From Apostichopus japonicus (taxonomy: Eukaryota > Echinodermata > Holothuroidea > Aspidochirotida > Stichopodidae): a DNA stretch of 64,000 nt. The stretch lies in contig NC_092577.1 in assembly GCF_037975245.1 (NCBI RefSeq), forward strand, positions 27,153,398 to 27,217,397. The letters run 5' to 3'. Shown here one piece after another: positions 33,033-45,434 of the stretch. Within the stretch, counting starts at the first letter, position 1. Each line of letters opens with the position of its first letter. Below the pieces are notes generated by a model, which saw nothing but the letters and a program-made list of their open reading frames with translations, had not been told where the DNA came from and did no database searches. The position numbers were made by a program, and so were the translations under genes.

Positions 33033-33526
33033 TATAGTCAGTATTGCGAAGTTTGGCATACTGCAAAGTTCGGACACCCTAAGAAATACACGATTTCACC
33101 ATGAAAACCTACAGGAAGAGCCAAATTTCACCAAAAAGGACGAAGCTACAGTTATTTTCTCTCCAAAATGACCCGTGTGCAAGAAATTACTTACATATTT
33201 GTCAATAAAATGACGAAGATCTATGAAGTCTGTTATAATTACTGAAAGAGCAACTGCGCCACCAATATTATCACCAGCGCCACACTGTGGGTTGCGTGTC
33301 CGAACTTCACAATACTCTAGCAAAGAAATACCAGTTCCACAATCACGAAGAATCTTCTTGGAAAGCAACGTGAAAACAGTTTGCAGGAAAGAAATTTTGG
33401 CCATGTATCGTACTATAACACAATTCTCCCACCATATGAAGTATATTTTCTGGTGATTTATACCAGAAGATTTAGTTTTGGGTTGTTTTAAGTCTTAAGT
33501 GTCCGAACTTCGAAGTCACCATGCTA
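33033..33526 (-). mobile_element. 494-bp element, copy B (inverted relative to copy A)
   Basis: The reverse complement aligns end to end with 10512-11005 at the same length, including the three GAAGTTCGGACAC-type motifs and TA borders. The shared open frame lies on the minus strand here and differs from copy A by about seven residues over 100. Confidence 0.75.
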
Positions 33527-36023
33527 CATGTTGATTAAATAGTTTTAATTTTAAGTTTGTAATCTTGAGTCGAAACACTGCCTTCAAATATATACAAGTT
33601 GGTTGAATATATCAAATTAATTTAAGGTGATTGTATGTTAAAAAGGCCAATTCTGAGTTTCAATTTAAATGACCAATTTTGTGGATTTTGCAGGCCTATA
33701 GCCTAGTGTGAAGCGAAGTAATATACAGTGCATATAGGCCAACAGTGAACGTACAATAAATGTGCTCTTTCTGCCATACAAAAGTTCTCTACAGCCATCG
33801 GGGTAACATGGCAGAATGTTTCTTTGGCGGAAAGAGCACATTTTCTATGGGGAATGTACCGATGGCAGAATGACACGCCCCCCCCCCCATTAACAATTAT
33901 AGGTCTGATGTCCCATTGGGACTGCATCGCCCCTCGAGCCTTAACAGAGGCTCAGAGGGAATTGAAATATTTTCATGAAATAATCTGTTAATGAAAAATC
34001 ACCACCATAAGTGTTATCCTCCTCTGCACTTGAGCATATAGGCTCAGAGGACACTTGAGAGGTATCCTTTCATCGCGGTGAATGTATGTAAGTTTTCATG
34101 TTCCCACTACACATTCAAAGCATTGGCGCGTCCATTTCAGAATATTACACATATTCCTCATTTGAGCATCCACAATATTAGTTCTTTGAAATAATCACAT
34201 AAATTTACCCAGCATAGCATCGTTCATTAGTCATCAAGGTAGTCTTGGACTTGAATTTTACCACTTTGCATCAAAGCATCCATGTATTCAATATTATGGC
34301 ATTGTGAGTCTAGCAGAAAGTATGATTAGGTCGGACATATTGACTGTGCATCTGCACGTATCCAAAAATTAAGATGGGTTTGCAGAGTCGCCCAGTATTC
34401 TATAGTTATTATGCAGGTGTATCAAAGTATAAAGTTAATCCAAAAGGCTGTTCATGCATGAATATAAAGGTGATACAAGTCTAATCAAGGTTAAGTACTA
34501 GTCTAGATAAATGAAGCAACAATGGGGTGTATATTTTTAAGTCTTCCTTTAATTGTTTAATATACGTCCCAAATTTGTCCATAAGCTTTTAAGTAGGGAG
34601 GACAGCTACTATACTAAAAAATAAAGGAAAATACTATGTGATCCTTACTTTCTCATTTAAAATATCCCCAATCAGATTTGTATGCTTATTCCAACGAATA
34701 TGACTACAATATATTCCATACCCTACAAAAATGGTAGTTTCTGCCACAGAAAATAGGTGTTTGAATTATTGAGTGTTTGAAATGCCATATTAAAAGACTT
34801 GGCTTTCAATTCTTGGGTAGTCATGATCACCAAACATTACTGGTTACTATATAAATACTGTACAGGCTTACATTGTGGCCTGTGCTGTACGGTAGGCAAT
34901 GACTACTAAGTAAATGTTATAAATTACCCTACAGTTGGGGGTTAGGCATAGTTATAGCAAAACTACATTGCCAAAAATTCCTTGGATTCAAGTTCAGTGT
35001 AAACCTCTGTGGTTGGCAGGAAACTCAGTATAGTTTGTTAGTCTCTCAGCAATTGTTTATTTTGCCATAAGAAAAAGAAAGGTTGAATTCCTTATGGGAT
35101 GGGGATGGTGCTTGTTAAATGTATTATGCTCAGTCCCTTGTTTGTTAACCAAGTATTGCTTGCAAGCATAAAGTTCAAACTTATTATGTTGATTTCCCTC
35201 AGTTAGTTGTTTGCTGTGTTCATCATAGATCCTGGTCAAAGGTCATTTTGCGATTATATGACAATCGGTTTAACCGATTACCGATTAATTCCTGTGACAA
35301 TCGGCTGATGCGGATTACCGATTATTTCTTCATTTTCTTGGAACTGGCCTAATGTATGATTTAGTGTTATGCATGATTACCAACTTCTAGGCCAATACAA
35401 TCAAAGATGTAAATGAATGACTTAACTTTTCACAGTAAAAGATTAATGGAGCAAGTAAAGAACACTGTAATTCATCCATAGGGCGTTGTACGTTTATAAC
35501 GAAGAGTCGCAGTATTGCAATCCCCCCACAACACAGTTAATGACAGTGCTGTCCAGACTACAGAAGGGGAAATTAGTAGCCATTTGCTACGAAATGAAAA
35601 AAAGAAGTTAGGGACATCTTTTACAACTGCTATTAAAACCATTATCAGTGTTGCAACTCCAACGTAAATAAAGTGAAAAATATATCGCTTGTAAATAAAA
35701 TATTTGTTATTTCGTTAGCTGATATCGAAATATATAATCTGATATGAAAAATAATGTGTCAAAGTAAGTTAGCCTGACGTTTCGATCCTAGCAGGATCGA
35801 AACATCAGGCCAACTTACTTTTACACATATTCTTACACAGGCTCTTTAGTGGATAAGCAGTTTGCTAACAGTTTTATATATTTATGAAAAATAAAACAAC
35901 CCTGAACGTTTGCTTCAAGTTTTCAGTGATTACCGTCTGCGAGGTAAAACTTGAGATGGAACGTTGTTTCAAACGATCATACACAGTAAGTCAATGACCA
36001 AGTACACAATGTATAATGATCTG
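33527..36023. other. Intergenic stretch upstream of the THRAP3-like gene; no gene seen
   Basis: No exon is recognised. It holds a hairpin at 35762-35820, a stretch of AACCGATTACCGATTAATTC-type repeats at about 35262-35330 (possible hAT remnant), and a phrase AGTGGATAAGCAGTTTGCTA at about 35851 that also occurs at about 32930. Confidence 0.35.
35762..35820. repeat. 59-nt hairpin with AGC loop (GATCCTAGCAGGATC centre)
   Basis: The arms AAGTAAGTT-A-GCCTGACGTTTCGATCCT and AGGATCGAAACATCAGGC-C-AACTTACTT pair over 28 positions with about two mismatches around AGC. It is followed within 20 bases by ACAGGCTCTTTAGTGG, part of a phrase repeated at 32917, so it may be the end of a larger dispersed element. 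Confidence 0.75.
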
Positions 36024-36087
36024 TCCAGAAACCTGCAAGCCTTAGATAACAAGTCCACTACTGCCTTAACCACTTGACCGCAATGCT
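36024..36087 (-). repeat. SINE head fragment (same family as the copy at 1590-1840)
   Basis: On the minus strand this carries the same A-box portion (GTGGTTAAGGCAGT then a GACTTGTTATCTAAGG-like stretch) as the SINE near the left end. The B box and body are missing or diverged beyond recognition. It is a truncated or decayed copy. Confidence 0.55.
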
Positions 36088-37053
36088 CTGGTAGTACAGG
36101 TTCTCAGTTACTTTTAATATTGAAGGAAGGTCCCATACAGTACAGGTGAAATGAGGTAAATAGCTCTGTCAAAATGTAAATTTCATGTAAGTTTGATAAC
36201 TTCAAGAGTAAAACTTGGATGAACTTCAAAAATGTTTTTTTTTTCCAAACATGAACCCTAGTGTTCTCTGAAGAGGACAAAGCTCATGTGAGGTCAACTG
36301 ATGTCAAAGTCTCAATCCCTTGTAAACATAATATTTTGATAATTTGGTAAGCCATGAAGTACTCAGCTAATGGTACTAAGGGAAATCCGAAGTCTGCCAT
36401 GGGTTAAAGACATTAATACTCAAAACAAGTTATGTGGCAATGTTACCCTTACTCTAGCAGGGTTAAGTTTAAAGCATTTTTCCAGGTGGTCTGTGGAGCA
36501 AACCAGAACTGGAAATGAGGTTTCAGAAAGGCAAAACTTTGTTGTGTGAAATGAGGCCATTTTGCATCAACGAAAGCCCATTGTGCTGTAACATCGTGTA
36601 ACTACTTTGGTCACATTTTGAACTCTCCACGCTCTTTAAACAGTAATAGTAGCAATATTGGCAGGCAGCTTGTTACAGACCATAGGCCAATGAGAAACAT
36701 CAAATATCTGTATTATGTTGCTGTTGTACCAACATGTGATTGGTTTTAAAACATGTAGCTCATATAAACTCTGAACCCTGAAATACATTATTATTGAATA
36801 ACTATATAACTGGAGACATTCTTTTAGTTTTGTGAACACATGATACATTTAACATTCTTTGTCAAGTTTGCTGAACATGAATTGTCTGAAACCACTTTAC
36901 TTGAAAAGAAATAGTCATTAAAAATTTGCCCTGCTTTCTATCTCATCACTAGGAATTAATTGTTAACAACTCCTTCCTGTTAACCTTGATTTAATTTGAT
37001 TTAAAACAGCAGAATTTTGAGTTGTCATCAGTTGGTCACACCCAGTATTCGAT

Positions 37054-37127
37054 ATGCCACGCGGAAGACTTAGAACGAGATCGAGAAGTAGATCAAGAAC
37101 GCCGAAACGAATGTCGAGAAGAAGAAG
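37054..37127 (+). CDS. THRAP3-like exon 1 (coding part): RS domain start
   Basis: The exon begins at 37010 or 37013 (acceptor AACAGCAG, another NAGNAG site) with a 5' leader. The ATG at 37054 encodes MPRGRLRTRSRSRSRT and then PKRMSRRRR. The donor AAG/GTATGA splits an Arg codon completed in the next exon. Confidence 0.75.
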
Positions 37128-40100
37128 GTATGAATCCGAGTTGCCTTTTTGGTTACAATTCCAAAGGCTCAGTAACATAAATTGCAAACGCGCTGACCAG
37201 TGTGAGTGTGTGTGACAGCCAGCTTATAAAAACAATATCTCAACCAAATGTTCTCACCTTGATTTGTTTATTTCAGATTGCTTGAATCATCCATTGCTGA
37301 AGGAGTGATGTAATGGATATTGATGAGATATGTTTTTGATTTCGTGCCTGAGGCAAAGTACTACTATGGTGATGGCATGTGTGTGTATGTGAAATCTGCT
37401 GGTAAACACGGTAACTCAAAAATTTCATGGTGGATTTACTTCATGCTTGATGTGTGGATTGGTCTTATTGAGTACTATTTTCTGTGAAGATCAAATGTCA
37501 TGTGAGAGCAAAAGAGGTCAAGGTCTTAGAATTTTGTAACTTTGCACCAGGTAACTCGCCGAAGTTATTCTAGGTTAGTATTAGTCTGAAAACCTTGTAG
37601 ACATGGTTACTGCATGGTGTGACCACCTTTGGGTATTTGCAAACAATATAAAAGCACTTTGCAATTTAAAAGCAATTTGCAATATACTTTGTAGTGTATG
37701 AACAGAGTTATTGACTACAATATCATAAAGAGGTTGGCAACGCTAAACTTCCTGTACTCACATAGACCATGTCATTCTAAGTATAGATTCAAGAAATTCA
37801 CTTACTGTATGATGCAAACTTTGGATGCTAACTTTCTCTGCCATAAACTTGCCGTGTTTTTCATTTAGCCTGCAAAATTGAAACAACTGCTGCTGATCTG
37901 CAGACCAAGCCATGCTGATGCATCTTATGTATAGATTTCTTTGTTTGAATTTAAATGTTTATTAAAATAAAGAAATTAAAGACCTAGCCATGAATGCCGC
38001 ATTGGTTTCATGATTCTTTTTGCATTCAATCTTTGCTGAACCAATGTACCCTATTTTATTGACATATTATCCCTTGGAGATCCCTCAGGTTTGTATCTTG
38101 TAAATAAAGAATAGTTCACAGAAACAGACTAGTTTAGAGAAGGTACGTATTGGTCAAAGCTAAAATGTGAAGCAACAAGGTTTAAATATGGCAGTATATT
38201 TTTTATGTTGTACCATGGCTGTGAACATATCTTTGACTGTCTTTAACGGTTTTCCATGTCTATCAAATGATCTCAAAAAGTTATTTATATGTGCTTATCC
38301 ATTGCTGAGTTAACAAAATCATTTATTTTCTCACTATTTGTACTGATTGGGTTATTGTCCGGTGTTGTTACTAGATTGGAGTCCTGAGTAGGTTGGAGAG
38401 ATTGTGCTGCTTACTCATGAAGAAATATACCAATGGTGACATATGTATCAGTCAGTGAGCTGGTATTCTATACAGTTGTCATCATCATAGAGGAGCTTAC
38501 TATTCAAAGCAGGCAGTGGGAACTTTAATGATGTTGATTACGTATTGAAGAAACGTACCAAAGGTGAAATACGGTGCAAGTATGGTGGTATACCATACAG
38601 TCCTATCTATAAGAGCAGCTTACTGAAGCAGATAGTGGGAACGTTCATTGATGCTGTTCATTACGTACTGAAGAAACATACCAATGGTGTAAGTATGGTG
38701 GTATACCATATAGTCCTCACTCAAAGAGCAGCTAACTGAAGCAGATAGTGGGAGCGTGCATTGTTGCTGTTTATTACCTACTGCAGAAACATACCAATGG
38801 TGAAACATATTGTAAGTATGGTGGTATTCCATACAGTCCTCACTCATAGAGCAGCTTACTGAAGCAGATAGTGGGAATGTTCATTGTTGCTGTTCATTAT
38901 GTACTGAAGAAACATACCAATGGTGGAGCTTGGTGTCACTAAGATGGTATTCCATACAGTCATCTGATTGAAAGCAGCTTACTGAAGCAGACAGTGGAGT
39001 GTATTGTTGGTGCTGTTCCGTACTGAAGAAACATACCAATGGTGAAACATGGTGCAAGCATGGTGATTTTCTCTACAGACCTCATTAAAAGAGCAGCTAA
39101 CTGAAGCAGATAGTGGGAGTGTTCATTGTTGCTGTTCATTACGTACTGTAGAAACATACCAATGGTGCAAGTATGTAAGTATTCCATACAGTCCTGTCTA
39201 TAAGAGCAGCGTACTGCAGCAAAGAGTGGAGTGTGTTGTTGGTGCTGTTCATTACCTACTGAAGACACATGTACATACCAATGGTGAAACATGTTATAAG
39301 TATGGTGGTATACCATACAGTGGTAAGTGTGGTGGTTTTCTATTCAGTCCTCACTCATAGAGATGCTAACTGAAGCAAATATTGGGAGCATTCATTGTTG
39401 CTGTTCATTACCTACTGAAGAAACATACCAATGGTGAAGCATGGTGCAGGTATAGTGGTATACCATACAATCCTCTCTGTAAGAGCAGCTTACTGCAGCA
39501 AACCGTGGAGTGTTTATTGATGCTATTCATTACCAACTGAAGAAACATGTATACCAAAGGTGAAACATGCTGTAAGTATGGTGGTATACCATACAGTCCT
39601 CTCTGTAAGAGCAGCTTACTGCAGCAAACCGTGGAGTGTTTATTGATGCTGTTCATTACCAACTGACCAAAGAAACATGTATACCAATGGTGAAACATGG
39701 TGCAGGTATGGTGGTATACCATACAGTCCTCTCTGTAAGAGCAGCTTACTGCAGCAAACCGTTGAGTGTTTATTGATGCTGTTCATTACCAACTGACCAA
39801 AGAAACATGTATACCAATGGTGAAACATGGTGCAGGTATGGTGGTATACCATACAGTCCTCTCTGTAAGAGCAGCTTACTGCAGCAAACCGTGGAGTGTT
39901 TATTGATGCTGTTCATTACCAACTGACCAAAGAAACATGTATACCAATGGTGAAACATGGTGCAGGTATGGTGGTGTACCATACAGTCCTCTCTGTAAAG
40001 GAGCTTACTGCAGCAAACCGTGGAGTGTTTATTGATGCTGTTCATTACCAACTGACCAAAGAAACATGTATACCAATGGTGAAACATGGTGCAGGTATGG

Positions 40101-43100
40101 TGGTATACCATACAGTCCTCTCTGTAAGTGCAGCTTACTGCAGCAAACTGTGGAGTGTTTATTGATGCTGTTCATTACCAACTGACCAAAGAAACATGTA
40201 TACCAATGGTGAAACATGGTGCAGGTATGGTGGTATACCATACAGTCCTCTCTGTAAAGGAGCTTACTGCAGCAAACTGTGGAGTGTTTATTAATGCTGT
40301 TCATTACCAACTGAAGAAACATGTATACCAATGGTGAACATGGTGCAGGTATTGTGGTATACCATACAGTCATCTCTGTAAGAGCAGCTTATTGCAGCAA
40401 ACTGTGGAGTGTTTATTGATGCTGTCCATAACCAACTGAAGAAACATGTATACCAATGGTAAAACATGGTGCAGGTATGGTGGTATACCATACAGTCCTC
40501 TCTGTAAGAGCAGCTTACTGCAGCAAACTGTGGAATGTTTATTGATGCTGTTCATTACCAACTGAAGAAACATGTATACCAATGGTGAAACATGGTACAG
40601 GTATGGTGGTATACCATACAGTCCTCTCTGTAAGAGCAGCTTACTGCAGCAAACCGTGGAGTGTTTATTGATGCTGTTCATTACCAACTGACCAAAGAAA
40701 CATGTATACCAATGGTGAAACATGGTGCAGGTATGGTGGTATACCATAAAGTCCTCTCTGTAAGAGCAGATTACTGCAGCAAACTGTGGAGTGTTTATTG
40801 ATGCTGTTCATTACCAACTGAAGAAACATGTATACCAATGTTGAAACATGGTGCAGGTATGGTGGTATACCATACAGTCCTCACTCATAGAGCAGCTTAC
40901 TGAAGCAGATAGAGGGAACTTTCATTGTTGCTGTTCATTACCTACTGAAGAAATATAACAATGGTGAAACATGGTGTCACTAAGGTGGTATTCCATACAG
41001 TCCTCTGATTGAAAGCAGCTTACTGAAGCAGACAGTGGGGTTTACTATCGATGTGTTAATTTTTCACTGCAGAAACATCCGGATGGTTTAATATGGTGGT
41101 ATTCCTCACACTTCACTCTCATTGAACACTGAAGTACGTATCATATGGTTATGGATACTATCACTGCTCATAAATGTTACAAGATAGAAAGATATGCAAT
41201 TGAATGCATTGTTGCAGTTAACAAGAGTTAATGCTTTCCTGTTGCTGAATTTATGAAGAGAATGTTAACAGTTCTCAAACTATCTTTACCTCTTGCATCA
41301 TGGTGAGTTTTCTTTAAAATGTTTGTTAAATGATTACTCTACTTCGAAAGAAACTTTCCGTTTGAATATAATCCCCCAAATCATAATTTCTTATCCTTTT
41401 GACTGCCTGAAGCTCCAAAATTTGACTGTACCAATGTTCTGATGTAGAAATGTATTTTCTAGGAGTAGTACTAGAGGTAATTTCATCAGTGTGTAAGATG
41501 TATTGATATATCTGCACCTATAATTTCAGATCTAGATCATCATCGGGCTCTCCCCATTACCAAAAGAAGCGATCATCTCCAGGGGGTAACAGGTTTACTG
41601 CACGATCATCTTCTCCTAAGAGAAAGCATTATCCTGCGGAAAGAAGAGACCAGAAATATAGAAGATCAGCTTCCTCGAGTCCTGAACATGGTCATCCCAA
41701 AAATATGTCACCTATTAAGAGACGTTACAGTATGTCAAGATCTCCTTCACCGAAGCAAATTCGAAGATCACCAAAATCTGATGAACGATTTGGATCATCA
41801 GCCCTTGGGTCAAATGAGATCACTGACTTTGATCTGAGAATAAGGGAATTGCAGGCTGGAAAGGCAAGCAAGTTTGCACCATTTGTGGAGGAAAGTTCTG
41901 GGCGTCGTGTGGAGTACCCCAAAGAAGAGAAGTCATCACAACCATCGGCATATGCTCCATTGAGTGAGTTTTCAAGCTCAAAGTTTCACTCCACTCCCAG
42001 AGATGAACACTCTCCTGATGCATACGGTCGAAAGTTTAACCAAAACTTCCAAGATGGCAACTATCGGAAAGCTTCAACTGAAAAAGTCAAGAGAAGTCCA
42101 TCTGCGGTGCGTAGACGGAAAACAAGTCGTTCCCCTTCATCTCCACGCTCAAGGAAACGAGACCATACACCACTTCTAAAACACAGGAAGAAAAGCTTTT
42201 CTCCTCATAAATCCAAATACCTGAGTAAAAGTCCGATTTCCAAACACCCAAAGGATTCTGGTAAGAAAGGCAGGCATGAAGGTGTTGAAAATGAGAGAAA
42301 GAAAACTCAGCCACGCTCTTCCAGACTTGGTCCTGGAATAGATTCAAGTTTAATTGTCATACCAAGAAGAAAAGATGAAGGGACGACTCCAATTTTTGAC
42401 CGTCCAGAGGTTCCTATCTATACCATCAGAGATGATCCATCTCTGATTGCAGAAGGATATTTTGACAAAGAGGATATCCAGGGAACGAGATCCATGCAGG
42501 TGCAGAGTAGCTCTGACTACACTCATGAGCCCAGAGATAACCAGAGGGCACCAAGTCCAACCGTCACATTCAGCTCAACTGGTCTGGAAAAGTTAAATTT
42601 TCCAAATAGTGCAGCTTTCTTTGACAGAAGAAAGGAGTCGCGGATTGTGTCTACGACCCTCGGTGAGATACACGACAGGATGCGAGACAATATGCAGCAT
42701 TCAGGGCAGATGCCCTCATCTGACCTGCGACTGGCTCTTGATCGAAAACAGCTCTCTCCCTTGAGAGGTTCATTCACCTCTGAACTTCTAAACCAAGAGG
42801 CCATAATATATGAGAGAGAAAAGATGACAAGGTCTCTCTCAGAGGAACGGAGGCCGGTCAAAGAAAGACTTGGAGGCAAGAAGGATGAGTTTCCAGACTT
42901 TAGGAAGGAGGTTGACATGTTGAACCAGTCTGATCCTTTGTTAACTCCAAAAGGAAGAGGATACTTTGAGGTAAGAATGATACAGCAAAGCGTGGTGTGA
43001 TACCTTCTGGTTTGTGTTTATCAGTTGAGGTGTTTGATATAAAGCAAGATTTGTAAGTCAACAACTGCCAAGAGTTTATATGATCTTCAAGGCTGCAAAT

Positions 43101-45248
43101 TCTGTCAACACTTCCAAAGTGCTATAGTTTGCTGAGTTTCTGCTTAACTTGACACTTTCAAACAATTATCTAGTTTTAATTAATTGGAGGATAATGTATT
43201 AAAGTTAGGTAATAAGCAGGGCGTGTACCTAGATGCATTGATTAAAAGGTTACTTTACTCATACATATTGATGAAGGTATTGAAATTATGGATTGTCATG
43301 AAATTGATTCATCTCAGGGTTCAAAATTTGAAATTTTTTAACATGGCATCATAAGATAGGCAGTTTCATCAGATGTCATTTGCCACATGACTTTCCCATA
43401 ATGAGTACAAGAGCCCAGTAATTCTTTGTGAATGTCAAAGGTCATTTGCGGTAAGCAAGGGGGAAGTGTTAAAGCTTTAAAGCACAGTAGCTGGGTAATT
43501 TGTTTTCAAGTTGGGACTTTTAACTTGCTTCAAGTTAATGGTTGTTTAAGGCTAGCAGAATCCAATCCCTGAAAACTTTTTAGTTAGAGAGTGGCCAATA
43601 ATGAGCTTTGGGTTTTAGCATAACATTTTGAACAAGGTTGTGGTGTACAGGAAAGCAAGTAATTGGTCAGATCTTAGTTGATATTGTTGTCGTGAAATTG
43701 AGAATGATTTTTATTTTTAGGAACCTAACTAGTAATTCCTGAAAGTTTACACCATGCTCTCATTATCTTGGTATACATCCATGCTCTCACCATAACTTTG
43801 ATTAATCTTGGGAATTTCATTCAAGAGAGGTCTTGCATGTCTCACATATATGTCTATATATACTATTGTGATGTTTCAGGTGAGCATATGCTGCTATAAA
43901 AAATGTTCAGATGATTTTATTTAAAGAGAAAATTGGAAAATGACTGTTGACTATTTTGTGTTCACTTGGTTATAGCATGATGATAGAGAAGACTCTGTTC
44001 GTCAGCAATTTGCAAGTCCTTTCCGTGGCAGACCATTCCGTGGATTCAGGGGCAGAGGGTTTCCCAGAGGAAGAGGATATTCAAGAGGATCTTTCAATTC
44101 CAGAGGGAGATCCTTTCGTGGAAGTTCGTATAGAGGAGGAATAGGAAGAGGACTTGGTAGAGACAGAGATCGTTGGGCTCACGATAAGTTTGAGGATCAA
44201 GACACCACAAGCTACAAAAAGTCAAAGAAAGTCAAAGAAGAAAAGGTAAGACAGATAGTTTATGAGCAGATTCACAGAAAGCCAACACAGAACAGAGAGC
44301 GATTGTGGTCATACCAGAGACCATTTGCTGATATGCTTTATTAAAACATATTGACAATTTCAGGAACAATGTATAAACAGTGCTCCACAGGTCAGTCATA
44401 GTTTGGCCTGAGCATACAATAATTACATTGTAAATGAACAATTTGTTCTCCATTCCCTAGTGTGTAGCTAAATGTTTAAGTGATTATCAAGAAAACTTGA
44501 TCATCTGCAGCAGGGCTTTCATCGATATCTTTTTATTTTAAATCTTCCTGACAGGGTTCTAAGAAGGACAAAAAATCCAAGAAATCAGACAGAGAGCGAA
44601 GGGTAAGACTTGTAAATCTAATTATAATTGACATACCACGTTACAGTAGTTATTTTCTGTGTGTCATGTTTGCCTCAATCTACAGAGTTTGTTATTGATT
44701 AAGTCTTATAAAAGTGAATGGTTGCAAGATAAGTGGAGCCAATGTTCATAAGTAAACTTGGTAACAGGATAAGCGGAGCCAATGTTCATAAGTAAACTTG
44801 GTTGCAGGATAAGCGGAGCCAATATTCATAAGTAAACTTGGTTGCAGGATAAGCGGAGCCAATGTTCATAAGTAAACTATGTGATAGAGATAGCTCCATG
44901 ATAAGCAACTCACCCAAAGTTATTCCAAAGTTTGCATCTGGATAGCTGATATCTCAATGTATAATACCTGCCAGTCTGTGAAAGCTACAAGTTAGATTTT
45001 AATGTAGAGGGGGAACCTGCAAAGTCTGAATCTGTCAGGGTTTAATGTTATTGATGATGGAGCTGATCATTATATTCATCATAAAAACCTCAAAATATGT
45101 CTTGCTTTGTTAAGAATCAAGGCATTTATGAGTGTGGAAATTATGTATCATTAACCCCCCTTCCAGTAGCCCTCCAAAATGAAGAATAACTGTATGCCTT
45201 GGAAAGTAATATGCTTTTATTTGTTTGTTTCAGAGTTCTCACAAGTAA
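37054..45248 (+). CDS. THRAP3/BCLAF1-family Arg/Ser-rich nuclear protein (complete CDS, five exons)
   Basis: Five exons (37054-37127, 41530-42970, 43976-44245, 44555-44602, 45234-45248) join in phase to 615 codons and a TAA. The N-terminus is a short RS domain (MPRGRLRTRSRSRSRT). The middle is Ser/Pro/Arg-rich with a less repetitive core (IDSSLIVIPRRKDEGTTPIF; DFDLRIRELQAGK). The C-terminus has HDDRED, then an RG-rich block of about 45 residues (FRGRGFPRGRGYSRG), then RWAHDKFEDQD and a Lys-rich end. The order YF-HDDRED, RG block, W-HDK is what THRAP3 and BCLAF1 show near their C-termini. Those vertebrate proteins act in pre-mRNA splicing, mRNA turnover and transcription co-activation in the nucleus and are longer (over 900 residues). 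The family call is from memory of that C-terminal signature; which paralogue it matches is open. The ATG chosen opens the RS domain, with an acceptor about 42 bases upstream. Confidence 0.8.
38545..41060 (+). repeat. Intronic minisatellite: ~20 copies of a ~130-bp unit
   Basis: The array lies in intron 1 of the THRAP3-like gene. Units repeat at about 120-130 bp. Each carries GTGGTATACCATACAGTCCT, AGCAGCTTACTGCAGCAAAC, GTTTATTGATGCTGTTCATT and AACATGTATACCAATGGTG. Copies in the middle (about 39580-40870) are nearly identical, while those at both edges are diverged, as expected for homogenisation by unequal exchange. Each unit holds a palindrome around TGGTATACCA. Open frames across the array repeat the same protein words and are artefacts. 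Confidence 0.95.
41530..42970 (+). CDS. THRAP3-like exon 2: large Ser/Arg-rich exon
   Basis: At 1441 nt this is the longest coding exon of the window, spanning 480 codons without a stop. The acceptor is TTTCAG/ATCTAG and the donor GAG/GTAAGA. It is rich in SP and RS dipeptides (RSPSPKQIRRSPKS, RSPSSPRSRKRD), which are likely phosphorylation sites, and then moves to a mixed-composition region with ESRIVSTTLGEIHDRMRD and LRLALDRKQLSPLRGSF that probably holds the conserved fold. Confidence 0.85.
43976..44245 (+). CDS. THRAP3-like exon 3: HDDRED and RG-rich block
   Basis: Ninety codons in phase 0 on both sides, with acceptor GGTTATAG and donor AAAAG/GTAAGA. About 14 RG dipeptides form the RNA-binding-type block, followed by DRWAHDKFEDQDTTSY. 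This exon carries the strongest resemblance to the C-termini of THRAP3 and BCLAF1. Confidence 0.8.
44555..44602 (+). CDS. THRAP3-like exon 4: 16-residue Lys-rich exon
   Basis: Exactly 48 nt, phase 0, encoding GSKKDKKSKKSDRERR between acceptor CTGACAG and donor AGG/GTAAGA. It looks like a nuclear-localisation-type basic patch and could be skipped without a frameshift. Confidence 0.7.
44725..44885 (+). repeat. Intronic tandem repeat, ~50-bp unit x3-4
   Basis: The unit GATAAGCGGAGCCAATGTTC followed by ATAAGTAAACTTGGTTGCAG repeats three times nearly perfectly, with a diverged first copy (GATAAGTGGAGCC). It lies in the last intron of the THRAP3-like gene. Confidence 0.85.
45234..45248 (+). CDS. 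THRAP3-like exon 5: last four codons and stop
   Basis: After a T-rich acceptor (TTGTTTGTTTCAG) the frame encodes SSHK and stops at TAA. The remainder of the exon is 3' UTR, which runs through a tandem duplication at 45435-45729. Confidence 0.65.
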   Translation, partial: SSHK

Positions 45249-45434
45249 GAAGGATGGATTGGCATTTTGGAAGTTCCGCACAGGACTTGTGTGAAGATTT
45301 TATCATTTGTTAGTTTTTGATGATATTATAAAGTGGTACTTTCCAATGATGTTAGAAGTGCATCCTGATGTGACAGTACTCTGATTTTAATGAGGGTTTG
45401 CACTAGCTGGTTTGCACTAGCTGGTTTACACTAG

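Noticed and set aside
33223-33456. 77-residue frame shared by both 494-bp elements (MKSVIITERATAPPIL...)
   Set aside because: It is antisense to the longer shared frame in the same element; without selection evidence neither is called a gene.
38545-41060. Several overlapping frames of 60-125 residues with repeated MVYHHTCTMFHHWY words
   Set aside because: They repeat with the period of the minisatellite and lie in an intron of the THRAP3-like gene on the opposite strand.
42523-42918. 131-residue minus-strand open frame
   Set aside because: It is antisense to the large THRAP3-like exon, which has splice-phase and family support.
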